Of a DNA stretch of 14,233 nt, positions 7,645 through 14,233 are shown in pieces. The stretch spans positions 1-14,233 of the forward strand of contig CAMDCH010000043.1 of assembly GCA_945889655.1 (NCBI GenBank), given 5' to 3'. This DNA comes from SHZT01 sp945889655. GTDB taxonomy: Bacteria; Gemmatimonadota; Gemmatimonadetes; Gemmatimonadales; GWC2-71-9. A model generated the notes under the pieces. The model was given only the letters and a program-made list of their open reading frames with translations. It was not told where the DNA came from and made no database searches. Every line of letters starts with the position of its first letter. Positions within the stretch are counted from its first letter, which is position 1. The position numbers and the translations under genes are program-made.

Positions 7645-7662
7645 CCCACTACCTTATCCGCC

Positions 7663-9012
7663 ATGGAAGAGATGTCCGTCACGTCGCTGGTCCTTCGTGG
7701 AGTGCTGGTGATCGCCCTGGTCGCGGCGAACGCGTTCTTCGTCGCGGCGGAGTTCGCGCTGGTCGCGGCGAGGCGGACACGCATCGACGCGATGGTGCGG
7801 CGGGGTGACCGGAAGGCTAAGACTGCTCAGGCCGCCCTGCAAGACCTTTACCGCCAGCTTTCCGCCGCGCAACTCGGCATCACGCTCGCGTCGATTCTTC
7901 TTGGGTACGTGGCGGAGGATACCGTGGCCAGCCTGATGCACCGGCTGTTCGCCCACCTGCCCCCCGCCCTCGCGTTCCTGAGCCGCGCGAGCATCGCGTC
8001 GCTGGTTGCGGTTTCCATCGTGACGTTCCTGCACGTGGTCTTCGGGGAGCAGGCGCCGAAGTCGTGGGCCATCAGCTATCCCGAGGCCACCAGCCGCTGG
8101 ATCGCCCGGCCGCTGATCCTGTTCTCGTGGATCACGCGGCCCCTCACCAACCTGCTGAATTCGTCGTCCGCATTACTGGTGCGGCTGCTCGGGCTCGAGA
8201 TCAGCGGTGACGCCGAGGACCGGATCCACTCGCCGGAAGAAATCGTGATGCTGGCCCGCCAGAGCCAGCGCTCCGGCGCGCTGGCCAAGACCGACGTGCG
8301 GCTCATCGAGGGCGTCTTCGAGTTCACGGAAAAGGCTGCGAAGGACGTCATGACCCCGCGAACCGACGTCGTCGCGCTGCCGGCCAGCATGACCGTGAGC
8401 GAGGCCGCGGACCGGATCGCCGTCGCCGGCCGCTCCCGCTACCCGGTGTACGGCGAGTCGCTGGACGAAATCACCGGGATGGTGCACGCGAAGCAGATCC
8501 TGGCCGTGATCAAGGCCGATCCCGATCGCACCATCGGTACCATCGTGCGCGAGCCGCTCTTTGTGCCCGGCACCGCGGAGGTCGAAGACGTGCTGGCCGA
8601 CATGAAACGCCGCAAGGTGCACCTGGCGATCGTGCTCGATGAGTACGGCGGCACCGCGGGCATCGTGACGATGGAAGACCTGCTGGAGGAGATCGTCGGC
8701 AAGATCTACGACGAGTACGACCGCGGCGAGCCCCGGCCCGGAGACGGGGTCAGCATGCCGGGCGGCATGGACCTGAACGACGCCAACGAGAAATACGGAT
8801 TCGAGATCGTGGACGAGGACCACCAGACCCTCGGCGGCTGGGTCTTCGGCACACTCGGCCGGCTCCCGAAGAAGGGAGACCGGGTCAAGGTCAAAGGCGG
8901 CGCGCTGGAGGTGCTGGAGATGCAGGGGAAACGGATCGGGCGGCTAAGGCTGGTGAAAGAAGACGGGCAGACGGTCAGACGGGCAGACGGGCAGAACGAC
9001 GCCAAACCCTAG
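7663..9012 (+). CDS. CorC/TlyC-family CNNM-CBS membrane protein
   Basis: 449 residues in the standard order for hemolysin C/CorC proteins. An N-terminal CNNM (DUF21) membrane domain has about three hydrophobic segments (VLVIALVAANAFFVAAEFALV, the region near 68-85, and 110-127) and the family motif VFGEQAPK. A CBS pair covers roughly 222-345 (VMTPRTDVVALP; DEYGGTAGIVTMEDLLEEIVG). A C-terminal CorC_HlyC domain covers roughly 365-435 (GGWVFGTLGRLPKKGD). Family members act in Mg2+/Co2+ (and possibly Na+) transport or its regulation; hemolysis is a historical name. The start at 7663 lacks a clear ribosome binding site, and Met4 at 7672 is an alternative. The last 16 codons are made largely of an octamer repeat (8961-8992). 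It converges on the next gene with 4 bp between. Confidence 0.93.
   Translation: MEEMSVTSLVLRGVLVIALVAANAFFVAAEFALVAARRTRIDAMVRRGDRKAKTAQAALQDLYRQLSAAQLGITLASILLGYVAEDTVASLMHRLFAHLPPALAFLSRASIASLVAVSIVTFLHVVFGEQAPKSWAISYPEATSRWIARPLILFSWITRPLTNLLNSSSALLVRLLGLEISGDAEDRIHSPEEIVMLARQSQRSGALAKTDVRLIEGVFEFTEKAAKDVMTPRTDVVALPASMTVSEAADRIAVAGRSRYPVYGESLDEITGMVHAKQILAVIKADPDRTIGTIVREPLFVPGTAEVEDVLADMKRRKVHLAIVLDEYGGTAGIVTMEDLLEEIVGKIYDEYDRGEPRPGDGVSMPGGMDLNDANEKYGFEIVDEDHQTLGGWVFGTLGRLPKKGDRVKVKGGALEVLEMQGKRIGRLRLVKEDGQTVRRADGQNDAKP
8961..8992. repeat. Octamer tandem repeat inside the CorC-family 3' end
   Basis: Four copies of AGACGGGC (one reads AGACGGTC) run without interruption and a degenerate fifth follows. 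They encode part of DGQTVRRADGQ in the C-terminal tail after the CorC_HlyC domain. The period and AGACGG core match the array at 1578-1601. Confidence 0.85.
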
Positions 9013-9016
9013 CTTC

Positions 9017-10126
9017 CTACTTCACGGCGCACCTGTTGCCTCCCACCTCCAGGTCAGCCGTTTCCGGCGGGAACTCTCCTGCCTCGTTCGCCGCGACAAT
9101 CTTCAGATGGTTCGCGGGGGGCTGGGGGAGATGGGCCAGGACGGCATCCACGAATTCCCCTTCCTTCATTGAGAGTACGCTCGCGTCGCGGATCACGTCC
9201 GCCAGCTTCGCCGTCACGGGTTTGTGGTCGAACTCGACCGGGCTGGCGTGGTGGCCGGGCAGCACCAGGGTGTCGCCCGGGAGCTTCATGATCCGGTGGA
9301 CCGACGCGTAGAGAAGCCTCGCCCGTTCGCGCGTTTCGTCATCCACCCTGGCAGCGAGATCCGGCCGGCCGACGGTCGAGAGAAACAGCGTGTCGCCGGT
9401 GAAGAGCACCTTGCAGTCCAGCAGCAGCGACACGCTCTCGAACGTATGGCCGGGTGTGGCAGACACCTCGAGTCCCGCGCTTCCGATCTTCAGCGTCTCC
9501 CCATCCTTGAGCGGGGTGAACGGGGAGCGAACCCGCTTCTGCTCCGGCAGGGACACCGCCGTTCCGGCGGCCTGTGCGAGCGGCCGGGCGCGCGAGACAT
9601 GATCCGCATGGACGTGCGTGTCGATCACGTGGGCGATTTTCCATCCGCGCCGTGACGCGATGTCGAGATAGACTTTCGGATCAACCGACGCGTCGATGAC
9701 GGCGGCCTGGCCCCGCGATCCGACGACGTAGGACAGGCATCCCTTCCCCGTCCGCCGCACCTGGATGACCTCCGCGTGGGCGCCGTTCGCCGGGACATCG
9801 GCCAGGTTCCACTGCGGGCTCCATGCCTTCATGCCGCCGTACAGTGACGCCGCCGGGATCCCGTGCTCGCGGGCCAGGTTCGCGGCCAGCAGGCTCGTGT
9901 TCCCCCGCCCGCAGACGAAGAGCACCTGCCGATCCCTGGGCAGGTTCACCCCATCGAGCGCCTTCGGATCGTTGGCCCAGAGCTGGTCGTGGATGTCGAG
10001 CCCGATCGCGCCAGGGATCGTCCATTCGCGGTCCTGGGCACGGCGCACATCGTACACCGCGACCTGCTCGCCCTTTTCGAGTTTTTCGCGGAGCTCGGGT
10101 GCGGTGAGGTCGGAGGATTCTGTCAT
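9017..10126 (-). CDS. Rhodanese/metallo-beta-lactamase fusion (persulfide dioxygenase-like)
   Basis: 369 residues. An N-terminal rhodanese domain (1-110) carries the active-site loop VCGRGNTS with Cys72, suited to binding a persulfide. A metallo-beta-lactamase domain of the ETHE1/glyoxalase II branch follows: THVHADH (160-166), ATPGHTFES (His217), FTGDTLF (Asp235), LPGHH (281-283). Next comes the PPANHLKIVAANEAG motif and a conserved-looking GGNRCAV tail. Such fusions are linked to oxidation of persulfides or sulfane-sulfur transfer; the exact substrate is inferred. The rhodanese-first order is the reverse of the better-known dioxygenase-rhodanese (PRF) arrangement. It is the last gene of the minus-strand run, 67 bp after pdxA, and the gap holds a long hairpin. 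The ATG at 10126 has no strong ribosome binding site. Confidence 0.9.
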   Translation of the reverse strand: MTESSDLTAPELREKLEKGEQVAVYDVRRAQDREWTIPGAIGLDIHDQLWANDPKALDGVNLPRDRQVLFVCGRGNTSLLAANLAREHGIPAASLYGGMKAWSPQWNLADVPANGAHAEVIQVRRTGKGCLSYVVGSRGQAAVIDASVDPKVYLDIASRRGWKIAHVIDTHVHADHVSRARPLAQAAGTAVSLPEQKRVRSPFTPLKDGETLKIGSAGLEVSATPGHTFESVSLLLDCKVLFTGDTLFLSTVGRPDLAARVDDETRERARLLYASVHRIMKLPGDTLVLPGHHASPVEFDHKPVTAKLADVIRDASVLSMKEGEFVDAVLAHLPQPPANHLKIVAANEAGEFPPETADLEVGGNRCAVK

Positions 10127-10132
10127 CAGAAT

Positions 10133-10205
10133 CGGTGTCCGGTGTCAGGTGCCCGGTGTCCGGTTGGATTGGTTCCCGGGCACCGGACACCGGTCACCGG
10201 GCACC
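10133..10205. repeat. Inverted pair of heptamer arrays, long hairpin
   Basis: Left of centre are four to five 7-bp units of the form GGTGTCC/GGTGCCC (10133-10160). Right of centre are four units of the reverse complement (GGGCACC type, 10178-10205). The arms 10139-10156 and 10176-10193 pair over 18 bp with one mismatch around a 19-nt loop. The structure fills the pdxA-to-fusion gap, and its right array codes the last residues and the TGA of pdxA. It could attenuate transcription, protect the mRNA end or be a repeat element; there is no T tract. Confidence 0.8.
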
Positions 10206-11066
10206 GTTCTTACGAGAAGCGAGTCTAACAGCGAGCGAGACCGACTCCCTCATGGACGAAGGGTCTGCGATGCCCTTACCTGCAATGTCGAACGCCGTGC
10301 CGTGGTCGGGAGAGGTCCGGATGAACGGAAGGCCCAGGGTCACGTTCACGGCCTTTCCGAAAGAGGCCACCTTGATCGCGGTCATGCCGACGTCGTGGTA
10401 CGGCGCGAGCACCGCGTCGAACTCACCACGCATGGCGCGCACGAACACCGTGTCGGCGGGGAACGGCCCCGCGGCGCCGAGCGTCCTGGCGGCCGGCGCG
10501 AGCACGGTGTCGTCCTCGTTGCCGAACAGGCCCTGTTCGCCCGCGTGCGGGTTGACGGCACACACCGCCAGCCGCGGCGCGGCGATGCCCCACCATTCGG
10601 AGAGCGCCCGCGCGGTCACGCGTCCCGTCGCGACGACGCGATCGGTGGTGAGTGCGGCCGGTACGGCCTTGAGGGGAATGTGGGTGGTCACGAGCACGAC
10701 CCGGAGCTTCTCGGACGCGAGCATCATGGCCACGTCCACGTCGCCGGCGAGATGCGCCAGCCATTCGGTGTGACCGGGATACTTGTAGCCGGCAAGGTTG
10801 AGGGCGTGTTTTTCGGCGGGGGCGGTCACGATCGCATCCACCTCGCCGGCGAGGGCCATCTGAACGGCGCGCTCGACTGACGCTCCGACGATGCGGCCTG
10901 CCTCTTCGGGGGGAAGCGGGAAGCGGGAAGCGGGAAGCGGGGAACCGCCCCCGTCCACGACGACGTAGTCCGCCCCTGGTGGTGGGTCCTTCAGGACCTT
11001 CTCGACGATTTCCGGTCCGATGCCACGCGGATCACCGAGCGTGATGGCGATACGGGGGCGTTTCAC
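10194..11066 (-). CDS. pdxA: 4-hydroxythreonine-4-phosphate dehydrogenase
   Basis: 290 residues. It catalyses the NAD-dependent oxidation of 4-phosphohydroxy-L-threonine in the DXP-dependent route to pyridoxal phosphate. Family motifs are present: GDPRGIGPEI (11-20), TAPAEKHALN, and the three metal-binding histidines in YPGHTE (His99), VNPHAGE (His174) and APYHDVG (His224), then NVTLGLPFIRTSPDHGTA. The start is a GTG at 11066, and the upstream heptamer repeat (GGGAAGG units) supplies the ribosome binding site. It is about 40 residues shorter than the E. coli protein (329). The missing part lies between residues 40 and 55, where a heptamer repeat encodes PLPASRFPLP. surA is 33 bp upstream, the E. 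coli gene order. Confidence 0.95.
   Translation of the reverse strand: MKRPRIAITLGDPRGIGPEIVEKVLKDPPPGADYVVVDGGGSPLPASRFPLPPEEAGRIVGASVERAVQMALAGEVDAIVTAPAEKHALNLAGYKYPGHTEWLAHLAGDVDVAMMLASEKLRVVLVTTHIPLKAVPAALTTDRVVATGRVTARALSEWWGIAAPRLAVCAVNPHAGEQGLFGNEDDTVLAPAARTLGAAGPFPADTVFVRAMRGEFDAVLAPYHDVGMTAIKVASFGKAVNVTLGLPFIRTSPDHGTAFDIAGKGIADPSSMRESVSLAVRLASRKNGAR
10911..10938. repeat. Heptamer array GGGAAGC inside pdxA
   Basis: Four perfect copies of GGGAAGC (plus strand) lie in frame within pdxA and encode residues 43-52. The same unit occurs in opposite orientation at 11067-11094, so the two arrays can pair across the pdxA 5' end. Confidence 0.9.
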
Positions 11067-11094
11067 GCTTCCCCCTTCCCGCTTCCCGCTTCCC
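11067..11094. repeat. Heptamer array in the surA-pdxA gap
   Basis: Four 7-bp units (GCTTCCC, one reading CCTTCCC) fill nearly the whole gap between the surA stop and the pdxA start. Read on the minus strand they are GGGAAGC and GGGAAGG units, and they act as the purine-rich ribosome binding region for pdxA. Confidence 0.9.
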
Positions 11095-11099
11095 CTATG

Positions 11100-12428
11100 C
11101 TAGAGGCGAATATCGACGTACGTCCGCTTCTTCAGCTCGTTGAGATACAGGTCCATGGCGTTCTTCTCACCAAGGCTGGACTTGATCTGGTCGCGGACTT
11201 CCTCGTAGGTGATGTCGCCGGCGGCGCGGTCTTCGATGTACTGGACGACGACGAACTTGGTGCCGCCCTGGGGTGACGGAACACCGAACGGACCGATGAC
11301 GTCCCCCGGCTTGGCGCCCTCGATGGCCTTGGCGTATTCCGCGGGGAGACCTTCGCGAGTCATGCCGTCGGCGATGGGATCCTCGCTCGGATCGTGATAC
11401 AGGCGCGCGAGCGAGTCGAACGGCGCACCCGCACGCAGCGCCTTCACGATCTCTTCTGCGCGGTCCTCGGCCCGGGCGCGATTCTCGTCCGTCATGGCCG
11501 GCATGAAGAGGATGTGCCGGACCTGGATTTCCGCCGCGTCGATCCGCTCGACCTGGATGATGTGCCAGCCGAAGCTGGTCCGCACCGGGTCCGAGATCTG
11601 GCCGGGGCGCAGCACGAATGCCACCGCCTCGAACTGCCGCGCGAGCCCGCCGCCGCGCCGCACCCATCCCAGCTCGCCGCCCAGCTCCCGCGTGCTCTCG
11701 TCATCGGTATGGCGCTTGGCGAGCGTGGTGAAATCACCACCCTTGCGCAGCAGGGTCACCACCGAGTCGGCCCGGCGCTTGGACTCCGCCACGGCCGAGG
11801 CGTCGGGCTCCGGCTGCGCAACGATCTGCTTGAAAGAAACCGTGGCCGGCCGCTTGGGCAGCAGGCTCTTGTTCTTCTGGTAGTACGCCCGTCCTTCGGG
11901 GTCGGTCGCGGGGAGGGGCTTGATGATCCCCTTCTGCCGCAACTTGGCCACGAATTGCTTGCTCAGCGTTTCCTTCCGCTTCTGGTCGGCCACCCACTGG
12001 CGGTACTCGTCCAGCGTGTTCCAGCCGGCCTCCCGCAGCCCGCGGTTGAAGTCCACGTCCGAGGTGAACTGTGCCCGCACATTCTTCACGGCCGTTTCCA
12101 CCGCCTCCTGCACGTCGGTCTGAAGGAGTGTGATGGAGGTGTCGCGCTGGGCGGCCTGCACCATCAGCTCCTCGTTGACCAGCGTCTCGAGGATCTCGCG
12201 CAGCGTGGCCACTAGCTCGGCCGAATCCTTCGGCACCGCAATGCCCTGCGCCTTCCGGATGTTCACCTCTTCCTGGAGGCGCGACAACAGGATCGGCCGC
12301 GCGCCCACCACCGCGACAATGCGGTCCGTGACGTGGAAGTCGCGCTCCTGCGCGGCGAGCACGGCGGGCGCGGTGAGGACCAGCAGGCCGGATGCGGCCA
12401 GGGAAGCAAGGGTTCTACCGTTTGGCAT
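11100..12428 (-). CDS. surA: SurA-like periplasmic peptidyl-prolyl isomerase/chaperone
   Basis: 442 residues. A signal peptide (1-25, ending VLAA before QERDF) directs it to the periplasm. An N-terminal chaperone domain with the typical opening RIVAVVGARPILLSRLQEEV (36-55) is followed by two parvulin domains (about 195-297 and 300-400) and a C-terminal helix. It should escort outer-membrane proteins to the BAM complex. Domain 1 keeps FGWHIIQVE (His289) but has Gln201 where the first parvulin histidine is expected. Domain 2 keeps VRHILF (His305) but ends in KFVVVQYIE without the second histidine. So one or both domains may be weak isomerases. The ATG overlaps the preceding gene by 14 nt, and GGAGGAG inside that gene is its ribosome binding site, so translation is coupled. 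Confidence 0.93.
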   Translation of the reverse strand: MPNGRTLASLAASGLLVLTAPAVLAAQERDFHVTDRIVAVVGARPILLSRLQEEVNIRKAQGIAVPKDSAELVATLREILETLVNEELMVQAAQRDTSITLLQTDVQEAVETAVKNVRAQFTSDVDFNRGLREAGWNTLDEYRQWVADQKRKETLSKQFVAKLRQKGIIKPLPATDPEGRAYYQKNKSLLPKRPATVSFKQIVAQPEPDASAVAESKRRADSVVTLLRKGGDFTTLAKRHTDDESTRELGGELGWVRRGGGLARQFEAVAFVLRPGQISDPVRTSFGWHIIQVERIDAAEIQVRHILFMPAMTDENRARAEDRAEEIVKALRAGAPFDSLARLYHDPSEDPIADGMTREGLPAEYAKAIEGAKPGDVIGPFGVPSPQGGTKFVVVQYIEDRAAGDITYEEVRDQIKSSLGEKNAMDLYLNELKKRTYVDIRL

Positions 12429-13836
12429 TGGCTCCTCCAGAATCCACTACAGGCGCCGGCGGCGATGCCGGTGCCAGGCTGTCAACGAGTCCCCGAAGCT
12501 GGCTGCTGCGCTCGAACACGCGATCCACTCCCGCGGATGATACTCGCCAGGGATAGCGCTGGCGTAGTTGCGCCGCGAGGAACGGGGGGACCCCGGCGAA
12601 ATCCACCTTGTTCGCCGCGATCCCCTCGAGATAATGGTCCACGTAGAGCGCGGCGAAGCGGCGGCGATCCGTCGGCGTTGCCTTGGCCAACGCGGTGTCG
12701 GTGAGCCCCAGGGCCTTGCGGGTCATGGCGAGGTCCCGCCGCAACAGGTCCCGGAATTCCTCGATGTCCGCCGGGGTCAGCACCACGCCGGCGCTGTCGG
12801 CCTCGACCATGAGCGCGTGGTTGCGCATCAATGACCGGACGAAGAGCACGATCTGCTCATCCGTCGCACGCGATACCCGTTCCTGGGCTGCCGGTTCCAG
12901 CGCACTGATCCACCGGACTAGGTCCGACACGCTGAAGGAGCCGCCGTCGAAAGTACCGAGCGTCGCCGTGGACGTCGTGGCCTTGAATGGATCCGCCAGG
13001 GCGGCGCGAACCATGGGGGGCGCCTGCGGCTTGACCCGCACGTGCCGGCGCTCACCCAGGCCACCCAGGTAGGCCGAGTCCTGCCGTTCCGTCACCCGGT
13101 TTCCCATCTCCCGGGCATACGTGCTGCGCAACTCGCGCAGGACCGGCCGCCGGACCACGTGGAACCCGTCACCGGTTTCCACCACGTCGGACACCTGGCC
13201 GGGCTCGAGCGCCCACGCGGCGTTTTCGAACGCCGGAGGCGTTTCGCCCCGCACCACGACACCGATCAGCCCGCCATTGGCCTTGGCCACCAGGTCTTCG
13301 TTCACGCGGTTCGCCACGGCCCAGGTTCCACCGCGGGCGAGCTCGCTGCGCACCTGGCGGGCCTTCGCGCGCTGCTTCTCCCGTTCAGGGGGCGCGCTGT
13401 TGGCCTGCGTCCGGAAGACCACGTGCTGGAAGAGGCGGTACTCCCCCGCAGCGTAGATGCTATCGACCTTGGTGGTGTCGAAAGCCTCGTGTTTCGCCAT
13501 CAGGAGCTCGTGGAAGAGATCCGCCCGCCGCTGCTGCACTTCGGGCCAGAGCGTCTGCACCACGGTGGCCGAGTCGAGGAGCGAGTCCCCCTCGGCGTTG
13601 CGCTGCGCGAACAGCGAGTAGTCCACCCAGAGCCGGGCCACGCGCTCGATCACGTCCCGCTTCACGACCAGGGCCTTGCCCTGCGCGAAGATCTCCGCGA
13701 GGCGGTCGACCGTCAGCTCCGACGATCCGGCGCTCGCGACGACGGTAACGTTCGTGGTGAACGCATCACGGCATGACGCGGTGCCGAGGGCCAGCAGCAC
13801 CCCGCACCACGCCCCCCGCACTCCGCACCTCGTCAC
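12415..13836 (-). CDS. Parvulin-type peptidyl-prolyl isomerase lipoprotein
   Basis: 473 residues. The start is a GTG at 13836, overlapping the mfd stop (GTGA), with GGGAGAAGAG upstream. The N-terminus carries a hydrophobic signal ending LGTASC, so a lipoprotein with Cys22 is likely, though Thr at -3 is not classic. A parvulin domain covers about 130-230: FQHVVF (His138), NGGLIG (187-192), PPAFENAAWALEPGQVSDVVET, GFHVVRR (His226). Both key histidines remain. The flanking helical regions resemble the SurA/PrsA chaperone part. It probably works with the SurA-like protein encoded next in folding envelope proteins. The first codons (RCGVRGAWCGV) are encoded by a heptamer repeat. The family is often annotated only as peptidylprolyl isomerase. 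Confidence 0.88.
   Translation of the reverse strand: MTRCGVRGAWCGVLLALGTASCRDAFTTNVTVVASAGSSELTVDRLAEIFAQGKALVVKRDVIERVARLWVDYSLFAQRNAEGDSLLDSATVVQTLWPEVQQRRADLFHELLMAKHEAFDTTKVDSIYAAGEYRLFQHVVFRTQANSAPPEREKQRAKARQVRSELARGGTWAVANRVNEDLVAKANGGLIGVVVRGETPPAFENAAWALEPGQVSDVVETGDGFHVVRRPVLRELRSTYAREMGNRVTERQDSAYLGGLGERRHVRVKPQAPPMVRAALADPFKATTSTATLGTFDGGSFSVSDLVRWISALEPAAQERVSRATDEQIVLFVRSLMRNHALMVEADSAGVVLTPADIEEFRDLLRRDLAMTRKALGLTDTALAKATPTDRRRFAALYVDHYLEGIAANKVDFAGVPPFLAAQLRQRYPWRVSSAGVDRVFERSSQLRGLVDSLAPASPPAPVVDSGGANAKR
13801..13835. repeat. Heptamer array at the parvulin gene start
   Basis: About five 7-bp units of the form GTGCGGG (minus strand), with some substitutions, run through the first codons of the parvulin gene to the end of mfd. 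They encode the Cys/Gly/Arg-rich start of the signal peptide. Confidence 0.6.
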
Positions 13837-14233
13837 TTCTCTTCTCCCAGCACCGTCGTCATTGCCTTGATCAGCCCCTGTGCCATGGGAATGCCGCCGA
13901 GTCGAGTCAGCCGGAGCGAGACCGGCATCGCCCGGCGCACCTCGGCAGCGAACTGCACCTGGTCGAGCGCCGCGTTCAGCCGCGCGAGTCGCGGGACTGC
14001 GCCCGCGCGGAAATTGAGGCGGGCTTCGTCGCCCTTGATCGCGATCGTTTCGAGGCCCAGCCGGGCGCCGATGACGCGCAGCTCGCAGATGTTGAGCAGG
14101 CGCTCGGCGGCCTCGGGCGGTGGTCCGAAACGGTCCCGCAACTCCGCCCGCAGGGTCGCAATTTCGCTGGGGCCCGCGACCCGCGCCAGCCGACGATAGA
14201 AGTCGAGCTTCGCGTCTTCGTCGGGGATGTATT
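13833..14233 (-). CDS. mfd: Transcription-repair coupling factor Mfd (C-terminal end)
   Basis: Only the last 132 complete codons are in the window; the gene enters from the right edge. The text YIPDEDAKLDFYRRLA followed by LRDRFGPPPEAAERLL is the characteristic start of the Mfd C-terminal domain (D7/TRCF), which in full-length Mfd holds the protein in its autoinhibited state by contacting the UvrA-binding module. Mfd removes stalled RNA polymerase and recruits UvrA for transcription-coupled repair. It ends in GEEK and its TGA overlaps the GTG start of the parvulin gene by 4 nt, suggesting coupled expression. Confidence 0.95.
   Translation of the reverse strand, partial: YIPDEDAKLDFYRRLARVAGPSEIATLRAELRDRFGPPPEAAERLLNICELRVIGARLGLETIAIKGDEARLNFRAGAVPRLARLNAALDQVQFAAEVRRAMPVSLRLTRLGGIPMAQGLIKAMTTVLGEEK

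Noticed and set aside
10911..11094. CRISPR-like array
   Set aside because: The units are 7 bp without spacers and lie within or beside pdxA; no cas genes are present.

Overview
The window is a GC-rich bacterial chromosome segment. It carries housekeeping genes, exported proteins and one small accessory locus next to a tRNA gene. The style suggests a Gemmatimonadota-like or related Gram-negative soil or water bacterium: high GC, SurA-type periplasmic chaperones, predicted lipoproteins, a GxxExxY protein, and the order mfd, parvulin, surA, pdxA. This placement is an inference from gene content, and no rRNA is present to test it.

Layout. Positions 1-1446 (minus) hold an exported TPR-repeat protein cut by the left edge. 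The 336-bp gap after it contains an octamer repeat array, a minus-strand terminator and a tRNA-like element. Positions 1783-3162 (minus) encode a lactonase-type beta-propeller lipoprotein. Positions 3271-4054 are the accessory locus: an intact tRNA-Ile(GAT) with its terminator, a convergent GxxExxY gene, and a second, decayed copy of the same unit (GxxExxY 3' end, terminator, tRNA-Ile 3' part). Positions 4066-6206 (minus) hold typA/bipA and a small overlapping gene for a very acidic protein. Positions 6328-7644 (minus) hold hisD. Positions 7663-9012 are the only large plus-strand gene, a CorC/TlyC-family CNNM-CBS membrane protein. Positions 9017-14233 (minus) run, in transcription order, mfd (3' end only), a parvulin lipoprotein, surA, pdxA, and a rhodanese-metallo-beta-lactamase fusion. 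The first three overlap and look translationally coupled.

How the genes work together. The two parvulin-type proteins form an envelope-protein folding pair. surA next to pdxA repeats the neighbourhood known from E. coli (lptD-surA-pdxA-rsmA). typA, hisD, pdxA and mfd are ordinary core functions. The rhodanese-MBL fusion fits persulfide or sulfane-sulfur metabolism.

Two things stand out. First, the tandem GxxExxY/terminator/tRNA-Ile unit looks like a very small element that uses, or has been duplicated with, the 3' end of tRNA-Ile. Second, short tandem repeats of period 7 or 8 sit at several gene boundaries. Some come as inverted pairs, and some have grown into coding ends, where they supply stop codons, a ribosome binding site or part of a protein. 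These deserve genome-wide checks.
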